DNA from: Marisa cornuarietis
Taxonomy: Eukaryota > Mollusca > Gastropoda > Architaenioglossa > Ampullariidae
Length of the DNA stretch: 64,000 bases
Reading direction: 5' to 3'
Assembly: GCA_004794655.1 (NCBI GenBank)
Contig: SMMW01000152.1
Coordinates: forward strand, 434,001 to 498,000
The notes under the pieces were generated by a model. The model was not told the origin of the DNA, did no database searches, and saw only the letters and a program-made list of their open reading frames with translations. The stretch's first letter is position 1, and every line of letters starts with the position of its first letter. The position numbers were made by a program, and so were the translations under genes. Of the stretch, positions 1 to 21,900 are shown one piece after another.

Positions 1-70
1 AAGAGCTGTAAACTGCAAGGTACAAACACGGACTTGTATTGCTGTACTGCTTGCAGACGATTTTTTTTTT

Positions 71-183
71 CAGTGAAGTCATAGAACGAGGCTGGTTACA
101 AAATAGCTTCCGGTTTAGTCACGTTTCAGTTTAACTACTAGAACGAGGCTCTGGACGATATAGCTTCCGGTTTATTCACATTC
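71..183 (+). repeat. Two-copy tandem duplication of about 56 bp
   Basis: Positions 71-126 and 127-183 are diverged copies of one unit; both contain AGAACGAGGCT and ATAGCTTCCGGTTTA. It lies in what should be an intron of the kinase gene, ahead of the first exon seen. I see no coding exon in 1-344. Confidence 0.6.
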
Positions 184-344
184 ATTGTTAAGGCTCGCCG
201 AGACTAACAGCGGAGAACTTCGCAAGAGGCTCAGCGTTGGTCTCGGCAGACAGACAGCAATCCACCCTATACACGTCCGTGGTACAAACATCAGTGACAT
301 GTAAAGACTGTAAGTTGTTATGTGCATTCTTATGATTGTTACAG

Positions 345-10597
<10,253 letters not shown>

Positions 10598-10654
10598 TCA
10601 CAAACTGTAAAACAAAAGTAAAATAAGGAAGAAAGCAAACCAAACCAAATAAAA

Positions 10655-10750
10655 AATAAACCTAACGCAAACCTAAACAAAATCCCACAGACACATACAA
10701 ATATTGGCTCATCCTGAAATTTCCCGTAACTGCCCTTGTGGATTAATAAA
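10655..10750 (+). terminator. Candidate polyadenylation signals of the kinase gene
   Basis: AATAAA occurs at 10655-10660 and 10745-10750, 58 and 148 bp after the stop codon. T/G-rich sequence follows the second, making it the better candidate. The 3' UTR would then be under 200 bp. Confidence 0.5.
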
Positions 10751-11109
10751 ATTGTATTGTATATCTGTCATTTTTGAGCTTGCTACTTTACAAGCATATA
10801 ACTGCTCAGAAACAGCATTTCTACTCATCATAATCACCATTAAGCTCGCATCGCCAATACAGTGGTCAATTTGTTTACAATTATTAATCACTTGCTCCAG
10901 CAAAAAAATAAAACAAACAAAACAAAAACTGGTGGAAGCCATTTTAAAAGATCTTCCTCTTCTCAAGTCTTTCTCTTTCATGAACACGTTCATCAGACGT
11001 GAAAGTCTGTTGGCGAAAGTTCTGCGGAACTGCCGGAACATGATTGATGAGGCAAAGCCCCGGTACAAGGTTTCATGGACATTAATTCCTTCTTGCGATC
11101 TTGACACGT

Positions 11110-11260
11110 CAGTGGCGTAGGAACCGGGAGGGAGGGGCAAAGGGGGGCAGCTGCCCCCCACCCAAATAAAATGCTGGGAAGGCAAGAAATGTGAACGTCG
11201 TTCATTGTCAGCATGGACCTCCCCCCCCCCTCCAAAGCCAAGCACCTCCCTACGCCGCTG
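11110..11260. mobile_element. Short MITE with CAGTGGCGTAGG ends
   Basis: The left end CAGTGGCGTAGG (11110-11121) is inverted at 11249-11260 with one mismatch. CACGT flanks both sides (11105-11109, 11261-11265), a partial match to an 8-bp hAT-type duplication. The interior is G/C-tract rich and has no coding capacity. Confidence 0.65.
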
Positions 11261-11406
11261 CACGTGGGATCTTGTATAGAGCTGAACTCGATCCAACAAT
11301 CAAAACTCCTTTCTATTTTTACTTACAGCCTATTGCATGCCGACGACCTTTACTTTAGCCCTTCGTCACTGATGAAACAGAAACAGGAAGCCATGATGAG
11401 CGTAAC

Positions 11407-11490
11407 GGTACATGACGCGTCGGACGTAACGTTAGATAACCTGTTCAACGTGACGATAGATAACATGTCCAACGTAACGTTAGATAACAT
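11407..11490 (+). repeat. 24-bp tandem repeat, about three copies
   Basis: Units near GTTAGATAACCTGTTCAACG start at 11431 and 11455 with a partial copy at 11479 and a diverged one before. The frame is open and reads as a repeated V-T-L-D-N peptide, but the stretch has no start, splice or homology support. The rest of 11490-12040 shows nothing else I can name except the tRNA-like stretch. Confidence 0.6.
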
Positions 11491-11914
11491 AAAAATATCC
11501 CCGTTCAGACAGGATCAAGGATTGCTAAAATATACCACGTGATGAGAGGTTAATTGTGCAGTCTGATTCATAATGAAATAAGAGACGAATTTTATAATCG
11601 GTCACAATGTAAATATTTTGCGAGTGTTGGAGGTGCTTATATTCCTTTATTTTAGTAGAAACCAAAACAAACATGATTGTGAATTGTTCAGTACAAACAG
11701 TTCCGATGCTATTGACACAAATGGCGCAGTTCATATCATTTTGAAGACTTTAATTAAATATTTCATGTACACATCAGTTGTTTTTTTTTAAAATAAAAAT
11801 ATTCGTTTCTGTACTGTAACTGGTAGTTGATTGGGTGTCCTGTTGGCCGACTCAATCTGTAATGTTAAATGGCTGTACCCGAGCTGTCGTAAGGCGACAA
11901 GCCGGCAAAAGGGA

Positions 11915-12003
11915 GGGTTCACCAGATAGCGCAGTGGTACGACGCTTGCTTATCGCTTCTGCAGTGAGGTTAGTACTGTCCACAGTTTACACCTCGAGAC
12001 CAC
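11915..12003 (+). mobile_element. Possible tRNA-like SINE head
   Basis: An A-box-like TAGCGCAGTGGTACG is followed about 65 bp later by a B-box-like CTCGAGACC. Spacing is long for a tRNA and no tail is clear. Confidence 0.3.
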
Positions 12004-12061
12004 ACCTTCTCCATTCACAAAAAATATCTCCTACGCAAGTCAAACGTTTAAACCAATATAA

Positions 12062-12067
12062 TTTATT
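12062..12067 (-). terminator. Candidate polyadenylation signal of the USP gene
   Basis: TTTATT on the plus strand is AATAAA on the minus strand. It is the most distal candidate before the 24-bp repeat and the kinase gene end. Nearer signals exist in the same stretch (for example near 18285), so alternative 3' ends are possible. Confidence 0.35.
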
Positions 12068-13962
12068 CAATGTTTCTCACATCTCTGTATGAACTGTATA
12101 CAGAGAAAGACAGTATCACAGGCAAAAACACGCAGCGCAGTATCCAGGCCCAAAGTTGAAGGTATAAACACAACTTCAGTAACAGTCTTCTAGGCGAGAG
12201 CAAGACTGTGACCGCTGGGTACCACCCATACGTCACCTAAGGTGAATGTTGAGTGGGGAACAATCTGCTGCTTTAGTATGTACAAAACCATATTGACACA
12301 CTAGGACAAATATCCTAAACTATGCTTCTCAACAATGCCAAAGTTAAAAAAAAATGGTTAAAAAAAATTTATCAACATCAAACTTTCAAAGCTATGATAA
12401 ATCGTACACCATAAATACCTCCCCACTTTCTTATTCTGGTGAACATATTCCTGGACAGTGATGATTAATATATGATGAAAAATCCTTCAAACAAATTTCA
12501 TTTTTTGTAAAAACGTTTTAGTACTTTTTAATCTAGATATAAAGATGAACCTCCCCACCCTCCAAAGAGAAGGCAGTAGTTTTTTTTAAAACTCCCAAGG
12601 GCTTGTTTATAAAAACATATTTTTACCTATTCTTGCCTCTACCAAAAGAATGCACAATCACAGTCCTAAAGCTCCACTAACCATAGGACAGGCTACTTTT
12701 GGAATGCACGATTTTTTCCATGCAGGATGATAAGGACAATGATAGTGGTGATGGTACAATGGCCTTGCTCTGGCCTACAAGACATTCAGCACTTGGAACA
12801 AAAATTTTTTCTAGCACACTAGCAAATGCCAACAAAGTAATGTCAGTTTTCTATCTCAATCTCTTACAGCTTTCTACTACTCTAGGAATTTCTCACCGTT
12901 CACTTCCAAAACCTTTGGTCTTAAATCTCAGCAATACCGAAACATGAAACTTGCAGACATGACATAACAATGCATGTACCATTTTCAAAACTGCTGATAT
13001 GCAACTGAAATCAGTGGTTTCTGGGGTGGGTGGGAAATGCATAAGTATACAGACAACTACACCAACCACACCCAATATCATTTTCTTTAAATTGCTAACA
13101 GTCACAGTCACTTTGCCTGCTTCAATTCACTCGTATAAAGGCACTGAATGAAAGGCAGCAAGCAACCAACATGCAGCATTTCTCACTCTTGTGTGCACAA
13201 TACTTTCCTCTATTTCAAACCACTGAGCTTTTCACTACAGCCCAGTACAGCTGAAAATGCAACATAAATAAACAATATGAACTTTCCTTAATATAAAACA
13301 ACAGAAACTTGTACATGTTAATGCAAGTTTTACACATGGAAGCAGTTTAGGTGTGCAGAACATTTCAGCACCTTTACCTAAGCCTGAGGAACCTCCGTGT
13401 GAAGGAGATAGTGGAGGAGACTATGAGAAAAACAAATGACAAACACAAAAAATTCTGAACATAAGATCATTTATGACCAGTTCCAACACTTTCATATACT
13501 TCCATGAATGTCTCCAAACCAGCACAAGTCAGGTAACTGCACTGTGTCAATGTGTGTGTGTGTAAGAGAGAGATTCAACAATATTTAAAAAAAAAGAAAA
13601 AAGAATATCCTTTCAGCAAGCCCAATCTACAAGAGCTCTGTCCCTGAGCTCTGACAAGTTCAGTTAGATGAAAAAGGCTAATCTAAAAACATCAAGAGAA
13701 AAGTAGAACTTACTTCTGAGGTGTTCGCTTTCAATAAATCTCTTTAACTCTAAAAGTACATTAAAATGAAATAGAATTTGTGCCACATGTTTGACAAAAA
13801 CAAATAAAAAAAGCCAGTTAACATGAAGAAAACAACATGCAGATTTTTTTCAAGAAATGCCCGTGGACATGAGACATGCATATATTTTTAACTTCTGTTT
13901 TGAATGACAAGAAAACAAATTGTCATTACACACAAAAAGGGGTTGGAGAAAGGAGTGGAGGG

Positions 13963-14147
13963 GGAGGAAAGGGTGTTTTACGCTGAGCCAGTAACTTACG
14001 CTATATCACAGCAAGGCAGCTAGCCCTGTAAACAGATGCCACATACAGAGAAAGAACAGTGTGCCTGAGACAAGAGCTGAACCCAGGGCAGCCAACCTTC
14101 AGTGTATTGGTGACAGGCACTAACCGTTGAGCCACTGGACCCCCCTA
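13963..14147 (-). mobile_element. tRNA-derived SINE, copy 1
   Basis: On the minus strand the head shows an A box (TGGCTCAACGGTTAG) and a B-box-like GGGTTCAGCTC. It is clearly the same family as the element at 27494-27683. A loose direct repeat flanks it (GGAGAAAGGAGTGGAGGG on the left, a diverged form after 14149 on the right). It is in the same orientation as the USP gene and may be in its 3' UTR. Confidence 0.75.
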
Positions 14148-17100
14148 GGAGAAATAGTGAAGGGATTAATACTGTAAAGTTAGATCTGAATGTGTGGCTT
14201 CTGTCTCAAGTATATGCCCTATGGGAAACAAATCCTTTGAGTACTTTTCAGAACACCTTTAAATTTTTTTGTTTAGAATGTGAGGGAAAAATGGCCACTT
14301 TTGTCTTCTAAACAAGAATGGAAAAGGATAAAAATAAGAAATCTACCACATAAGTCTTTTTTCATGAAGTTACTGAACTAAAGGCCTGCATATGCCAAGC
14401 GAAGTGTAGAGATTCCGCACAACCAATGAATGACAAAAGTGCTTGAACAAATCTAGAGCAGACACTAAAGGCCCCTGTGGAGAAAGCCGGTTGCTTGGCA
14501 ACAGCAGTCTGACAAGAGTGGTTAAGTGGCCTCAAAACTATCCATGCTGTTTTCTGTTAAAAATCACCTTTTTTCTAAAGATTACCTATAAAGGTCACAA
14601 AACTTTATAAATACTTGTCTTTAATCAAATATTCAACAAAAATCAAAAGATTTTGAATTCTGTTTTTTTTCAAAGAAAGGACACAAAATGTAATAAATTT
14701 ATAGGCATTTAAAAAGGTACACGAAAGGTATGCTGATAGTGTGCTTACACCATGTGTCTATTTTAAAAATCACTAAATTCTGTCAGTGAACAAACAAAAA
14801 TTAAACATTCACTATTGAGCTTCAAATAAAATGACAATTTAGTAATCAGGGCATAAATACCCAGTCCTTCAGGCATCTTTTTTAAAAGGTGGGAGATCGT
14901 TAACTTTAATAAACACTATTTTAAACTAATAATTAGAAACTAATCCTGCTCTCTAAACTATAAAATAGCAGAATGTTATTCCTTTGCACTCATTCTGCCC
15001 AAGCATCAGGTAATTTTTTTTTTTTAAAGCACACAGTCTCCAGGTTAATGAACACCTCTTTATGCGACAAATCACTGAGCTGAGTACAGGATTTACAAAC
15101 AAGATGACTATTTCACATCAATAGCGTTGCTGACGTTTGTGCTGACACACTTCCTCCACCAAAATATCCCTGCTTTTGTTGAAAATTAGGTTACATAAAA
15201 AAATGGGGGGAATCTTTTGCTTACAGCTCATTATATCCCAGCAATATATATATACATACACAGTCGACTGCAGGGTTAAAACCTTTGAAAAAAATGCAAC
15301 AGAACAATAAGAAAAAAAAAGGAACATCAATGTCAATCAGTCAAGCAGCCGGCAATGCATATGCTATTTTGTCTGCTTACAGTTTTAGGCAACAGTCATC
15401 CACACATACATCTGTTCTGCAGTCATGAAACTATACACTATGTACATCAATGCCAAACAGGCATTTTGAGACAGCTGTACACAGCAATGGACAGCCAAAT
15501 TTCAGCGTCCCTGATAAACAGCATTTCTCCCAAGGATGCGGTCTACGTGCAGCTGCAAGATACAAAGCAACAATGAGTTCTCTTCATCTGGTCTGTGTGG
15601 ATGGGGACATTAAGTCTGAAAAACTCCTGCTTTTACAGGTTGCCAGGATTTGCCTTCAGCTGATATGGCCGTTCAGTCTAGAATATTTCAAGTCAGAATG
15701 AGTGACATGAGTTTAATGGCAAGTGACAGTATTATGTCTAACACAAAGGTCTCTAGAATAGCAGCAGCAGTTGCTCATGTATGATGACAGTAACAAACTG
15801 ATATGTTAGCAAAATCACCAAGCAGGATACACATGCAGATCAAAGGTCACTCTGGCTGCCAGTTATTTGCTCTTTCTTAAATATTAGGAAATAAGAAAGC
15901 ACCGAGGAAGAAATAAAAAGAAAAGTAACAAAAGACTGCCCCCTCCCCTGTCCACAAAAAAATCTGACAAAAATCTGATCTTTATATGGCAGATGCAAGA
16001 CAGTCTTCACATAGCAAGCTTGTCACAAGCGCAACACTTAAAGGCACAGAGATGGTCTGTGTTTCTCAGCCCTCCTCAAATGTTGAGTGTAACCATCTCA
16101 AGGAGAAAGTCTTTCTGCAGGGAGAAACTTTACCCATTTACTTCTTTACACTTTGCACTTACCTGCCATGTTCTGCTTATTCATTGTGCAAGTGGACAAA
16201 ATATCATGCACTCGCCCTTTCCTTTCATCACTCAACACATGTGAATGCATGCATCCAAGGATGCACACGCAGTGTTGAAGAATAATGTCTCTAAATTCAA
16301 GCCCTGAAACCTAGCTACTTTTATTCACTTTAAAGAACACTGCATCTGAGAATGGATACTGGAATTCTGGAATACATGCACAGTCCCTCAGATATATCTG
16401 AACATAGAAAGTTGCCAAACAACAAAACAGCTTCCAGAGACATACTGTCTACTGCTTGAAACAGAATAATAGCTGACAATGTCTACAGTATTGGTCCTGC
16501 TGTTTACCTCTGGTGTAATCTCCAGACCTACAGTGTCTGACTACAGACCACTGCAGAAAAAATTCCAAACTATAGGGTATATAGAACTGGGATGGTTGAA
16601 CCAAGAAAAAGCAACACCGTGACCATCCCATGCACTCTCAGGCACAGAGTAGCTGACTAAAAACAAATATGAGGCAGTTAAATCAATAAAAATGGAAAAG
16701 ATGCTCTTGCGGAAGCCAGATGTCCTGACATAAGAAAATGTGAGATAGTGGTACCTTGCTGATGAGCCTTGTTTGAAATGGATTTCAATGGCTAAGATAG
16801 GACTTTCGAGGGTTAAGATGTGACACATGTACGCTGACAGTAGCTGTTACTCCTTACTATAACTATTCTACTTAGGCACTAAGCAAAAATCAGTGTCAAG
16901 ACAAAACATAGTCAGTAAATTCATTATGCACAAATATTTATAATATTTAGTGTTTTTAACACATTCAGATGCTGAAAATTTTACAGACTTCTTCAATGAA
17001 GATCCAGGTTGTCAACAGGTGAAGGATCATGTTGACTAGAAATGTCTAAATCTCTAGCAACAAGTCTGAAGTGAATCACTGGCCCTATAGTCATCAGTTT

Positions 17101-18971
17101 AAATGCTTGCTAAATCTACCCCACAAACAGAAAAACAGGCTACTGATAGATTCTTTAAGTGCATTCAGTAATCACAAGTTTAGGATTTACTCCAAGTCCT
17201 GAAGAAACTTAATGACACGAGTCCTGTCTCCTAGTGAAAAGCTGGAGACTAAGATATAATAAGAAGCAGGTCAATAACTGACATAAGCAAGCAGGAAGGA
17301 ATAGTTTTCTTTCACACAGTGATGCCCAAGTCAAATTTCCAACAAATAATGATCATGAAAAAAAAAATTGTGCTTTTCTTTTTTTTAACAGAAATTTTTT
17401 TCTAGGATTATGGATGAATAAAACAGATGTGCATACAAAAGCCCTACTACCAAACTGCATAAGAGGGTAGGAACTAAAATAAAAAACAACAAAAAAGCTG
17501 CTGACATTCTTAGACATGTTGAAATATAATTTTTTTTTTTTTTACAGTATACGTTATGGCAAACCATTTCGAATATGGCTGCTGCAAAAGCAAGTATGAA
17601 AACAATTTTTTTTGTTCATTTCCCCCCTGTTATCATGAAGTAGAAATAAAAATACAATTACTATTTAAAGACAGTCTGCCAAAAACCTGTTTTTAGATCA
17701 AGAGAATGCAAGCCCACCTCTTGCTTTCAATATACCAGTACTGAGAAGAGTTGGGATATTAGTACATCATTGTTTTGGGCTTGCAAAGTTAACTTCTTTT
17801 TACTGTAGACATTCCTGATTCATGAAACAGAAGAATATCTGTATACACACAAGTGGAGAGTTTTCTCTACACCGTGAGGGTCGTACCAACCTAGATTCTA
17901 TATCTTTAGATATTAAATTCATACCATTCTAAATAAAAATTCTAGTGGGAATAGGCAGTACTGCTGCAGTATTTTAGTCCTGTACTTGATCTTTAAAAGA
18001 AAAGTTGCCTTATGTATTCCTTTCCTTGAGATTTAAAATATCAACGAAAGAAAAGGTGATAAAAAGTCATATCATAAAGAAACTTTAAAGAAAATCAGCA
18101 AAAGGATAAGGGGTAAACCCTTAACAAGACACCTAACATAGTCCTGAAAGAATCATTTTTAAGACTAAGGAGTTATAGAAAAATGAAGTGAATAGAGAAA
18201 CAATGAAGATAATGGATAAAATGGGTCAGGAAATAGTGAGTGAAAAGAAGGGGAAAACAGAAAAGCAGTGGGAGAGGTTATGACTTTTTTATTATTTACA
18301 CTGTCATGCATCTTTCCAGAAGCATCTGAGTATTGCTCCAAATGTTACAGCTGGGGAACACAAATCTGGCAAGCACTTCCCGTTGCACCTTGCCAGCCGC
18401 AGACAAAAATGCACTAATCACCATGAATTTTGCCCTGGGAATATGGTGTCACCCTGGGGAGGAACATCAGGTTGAAACATGGGTTGTATACACTGTCATT
18501 GTAGAAACTTCTCTCTTGCGACTCCTTCAGCTGCTATACTGTCAGTCTTTTAGGGGTACACCCTGTTTTGGACACATGCTTGCCTAGATTCTTTCCAGGG
18601 GACCATGACCTTTCCCAATGATCTGAGGGTCAGTACAAGCATGGTTGTGGTGGTCATTGAGCATGCAGTGCAAGAGAAGCCTCTTGAAATAATGGTTGCA
18701 TGAGAATCTTCACTCTTTCTTTGATATAACCTAAATGTTACTGCAATTTTTAACATCCCCTTTGAAAAAAAAAAAAAAAGACCAGAAACATAAACAGTTT
18801 CTGACACTGGGGGCTTCATATAATTTTCTTCTTTGAGATTCCATTTTTGTAAATACCCACCTGGGTTTCTTAGCTTTAATGTTTAGCTTTCACTGGAAAA
18901 TTTTGACAAAGAATTCCATTTAACTTCTTGTTGGAAATCTACACTTGCAAACTGTTCAGTGATGGATGCCC

Positions 18972-21900
18972 CTAGCTGGGCATCATGGCCTTCTCGATAT
19001 CCCCAGCATCAAAGGCCTTGCTGATGACATCACAGTACTGTTTGTACAAGTCCATCATGCTGTTCAGGCGAACGCTCTGTGGTCTCTCTAGCTTTATTTC
19101 AGACCAGTTCTCAAACATTTTTGTCAGGAAGTCCTGCAGTTTTTCGACCTTTGGTTCTGCAATGAGAAAAGCATGATTGTTTGCTGCCATGCTTGTTCAT
19201 TGCTGGGTTATTTCTTACAATGTCTATCACCAAGATAAAGGTTTCGCTAATGAGAATCTAGAAACTTAAGCTCTAAGGTAGTTTATTTTGCATTCTAACT
19301 GAGCACCTTTGCACTGAAGCAGCCTTAAAGTAGGTCTCCTTTCCTTAACTTCAATCTTGACTGCATATTATGACAAATTTTTTTTTTAATTGCTTAAAAT
19401 GTATCACTAAAAATGGTACTTTTGAAGAATAACTTAAGCATGAAAAGCGGTTTATACCTTAAATCTTTGATTGAACCTCTCTTTAATTATTTTGCAATGT
19501 TTCTGATGTAGTGAGGAGCAAGGCCTGAATCCCAACAGGTAAACATAGTTACGATCTTATTATGAAACTCATTGTCTTTGAGCACATCGCCATTTACATA
19601 CAGGTAGTCATCAACAAACGACTGTTCGACTTTATGACCACAACTATGACTGGTATGTCTGGCTTAAAGATGATTACAATATGGTTACCCAGCACAATAT
19701 ACTTATGGTAATTTAACATGGCTGACATACGATTAGATTGAGTTATGATCGGCTTGTCTTAACCAAACGTGGTCGCAAGTTGATGACTACCTGTAATCTG
19801 TTTTGAGCTGATTATTGCTTTTAGATGAAAATTAATTACTATTGTCATCTTTATATGATAACACAATTTTCATCACCAGACTTACAGAAGCACCTGAATA
19901 TCATCTCAGTCAAGAACTTTACATTACAAGTACTTGTTTCTTTTTTTCAACAGGAAATAGATTCCAAGGAAGGTAGCTCTACAAAATAAAATTGACTGCA
20001 TTTTTGAATGCAGAAGTTTCTTTGTACTTGTGATAAATTATTTTTCAGTAAAATATTTAAAATCATGCCCCCAATGACACCACCATTGTTACACGGATCT
20101 TAACTAGGCCTCCATTAATGTAACTGCCCTCCCACAATATGCCCAAGAAGTCTGGCAAAGTATCCTAGAGGGCCAAAGCTGAAGTCCAAAAAATCTAACA
20201 TTTAACAGTAGCTGCTCGCTGACAAACATCCTATGAACGCATTCTGCATCACTCTACCTACATTTCCATGTACATTTTATACAAGCAATCTATGGCACAC
20301 ACTTGATCTCTTTTTCCACATTAGAACACACCCTTTATTCTCTTAATAAAATTTTTTAAAGTGCTACTCATAGCAAGTTGTATTTAGTGACAAAGGGCTG
20401 CCAGAGACTTACGGCTCAGCTCCTTCTCGAGAAAGGCACACCACTTTCCACGGAGTTCTTCGAGAGCCTTCATATCTGAGTCCAGGCCTGACTGTGACAG
20501 GAAGGCTAGCGATGGCAGAATCTGGTTACACATCAAGGTCAAGGCATCTGACACGTCCGCATCCATCTCAAACTGCTGCATGGCTTCTTCGTTGACATGC
20601 TGGGAATAAAAGAAAGGGTATAAGACCCAGGACAGATGTCATACAAGACCACTTAAGTCCATCTTTGTTACAAAGACATGGTCGATGATTTTTCTGACAG
20701 GAGTATTTTGTGTCTGCTACTTTCCACGCGAATACACACAGCATCTATACCCATGTTTGAAAGATTCCCTTCCTTGCCCCAAAGACCACATTTACTCTTC
20801 ACTTCTCAAAGCCACAGCCAAAAAGTTCTATATTTTTCATCTGTAAACCACTTATTAAAATAAGTTTGGTTTGTCAACATTGTAAGAGGATGACGACAGA
20901 GCCAGCGTTAGGAATATGCGAGGCCCTGGGCGAATGTCATATGTGGGGCCTTCAGCCATAAGTGTTGCCTATATACCATATAACAACAGCTCCTTTCGCG
21001 GGGCCCCTTCAGGCGCTGGGCCTGGGGCGGTTGCCCTGCTTGCCCTACCCTAGCGCCGACTCTGATGACGATGCCTGTGCAAATGGAATCCCAGACACTT
21101 AATCCCCAACACTTAATCCACTAGACACTTAATCCCCAGACACTTAATCCTCAAAATGAAACTAAAAAAAAATTATGAAGTGAATGAAAAAATTAATTCA
21201 AATTCAAATAATTATTTTCATGTAAACATCAAAATAAGTTTGACAATTAATATAATACTTAACTTCAACATCTATAACATTAAACTTCATGTGAGCTATT
21301 AAAGTCAATGTTCTTCAACAATATGATATGAAAAGTGTTGTTAATCAATATGACAGGTAAGCTAATGATCGGAGGTACAGAAGATGATCCATTGCCTCAT
21401 ATCGCTGTATAATGGGCGATTGTTACGTCTCATTAGAGTTACCATGCGACACATTTCTCACACAGTTATAATATTTACAGTTCACAAAATAGCTGTTTTG
21501 AGTGTTGTGTCGCGATTTGGGGGCATTTTTGAGGATTAAGTGTCTGGAGATTAAGTGGCTAGGGATTAAATGTCTAGGGGATTAAGTGTCGGGGATTAAA
21601 TGTATGGGGATTAAGTGTCCGGTCACTGTGCAAATGGCGACAGTCAACTCAGCAAGTTATTTTGCAGCTATGTGCCAATTTCTGGCTCATACATAAAAAT
21701 GAAAAAGCGCACCCAATCTAAAAGAAAAATAAATTTAATGCATCACAAATTTAGCACAATCAGTTTTCAGCACATATTTTTGACTTTTTTGGGACTTTCC
21801 CCTGATTTTTAATGAATTTCTTCAAATATTGACCTTTCCAGGGACTGGATATCCTTTTTCAAAATTGACTGACTTTTCTTTGACCCATACGGACCCTCTT

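Larger units (their letters stand above)
12041..18971 (-). other. Probable long 3' UTR of the USP25/28 gene
   Basis: This 6.9-kb stretch follows the USP stop codon on the minus strand. It is uniformly AT-rich and has only one recognised mobile element (a SINE at 13963-14147), unlike the element-filled introns of the same gene. No exon, RNA gene or other conserved reading frame is visible on either strand. A long 3' UTR explains this best; an unrecognised noncoding gene or plain intergenic DNA are alternatives. Confidence 0.4.

Noticed and set aside
10709..11299. A 196-residue minus-strand frame after the kinase gene
   Set aside because: It overlaps the kinase 3' UTR and a MITE, shows no domain and has low-complexity segments.
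11835..12092. An 85-residue frame
   Set aside because: It covers a tRNA-like repeat head and has no recognisable domain.
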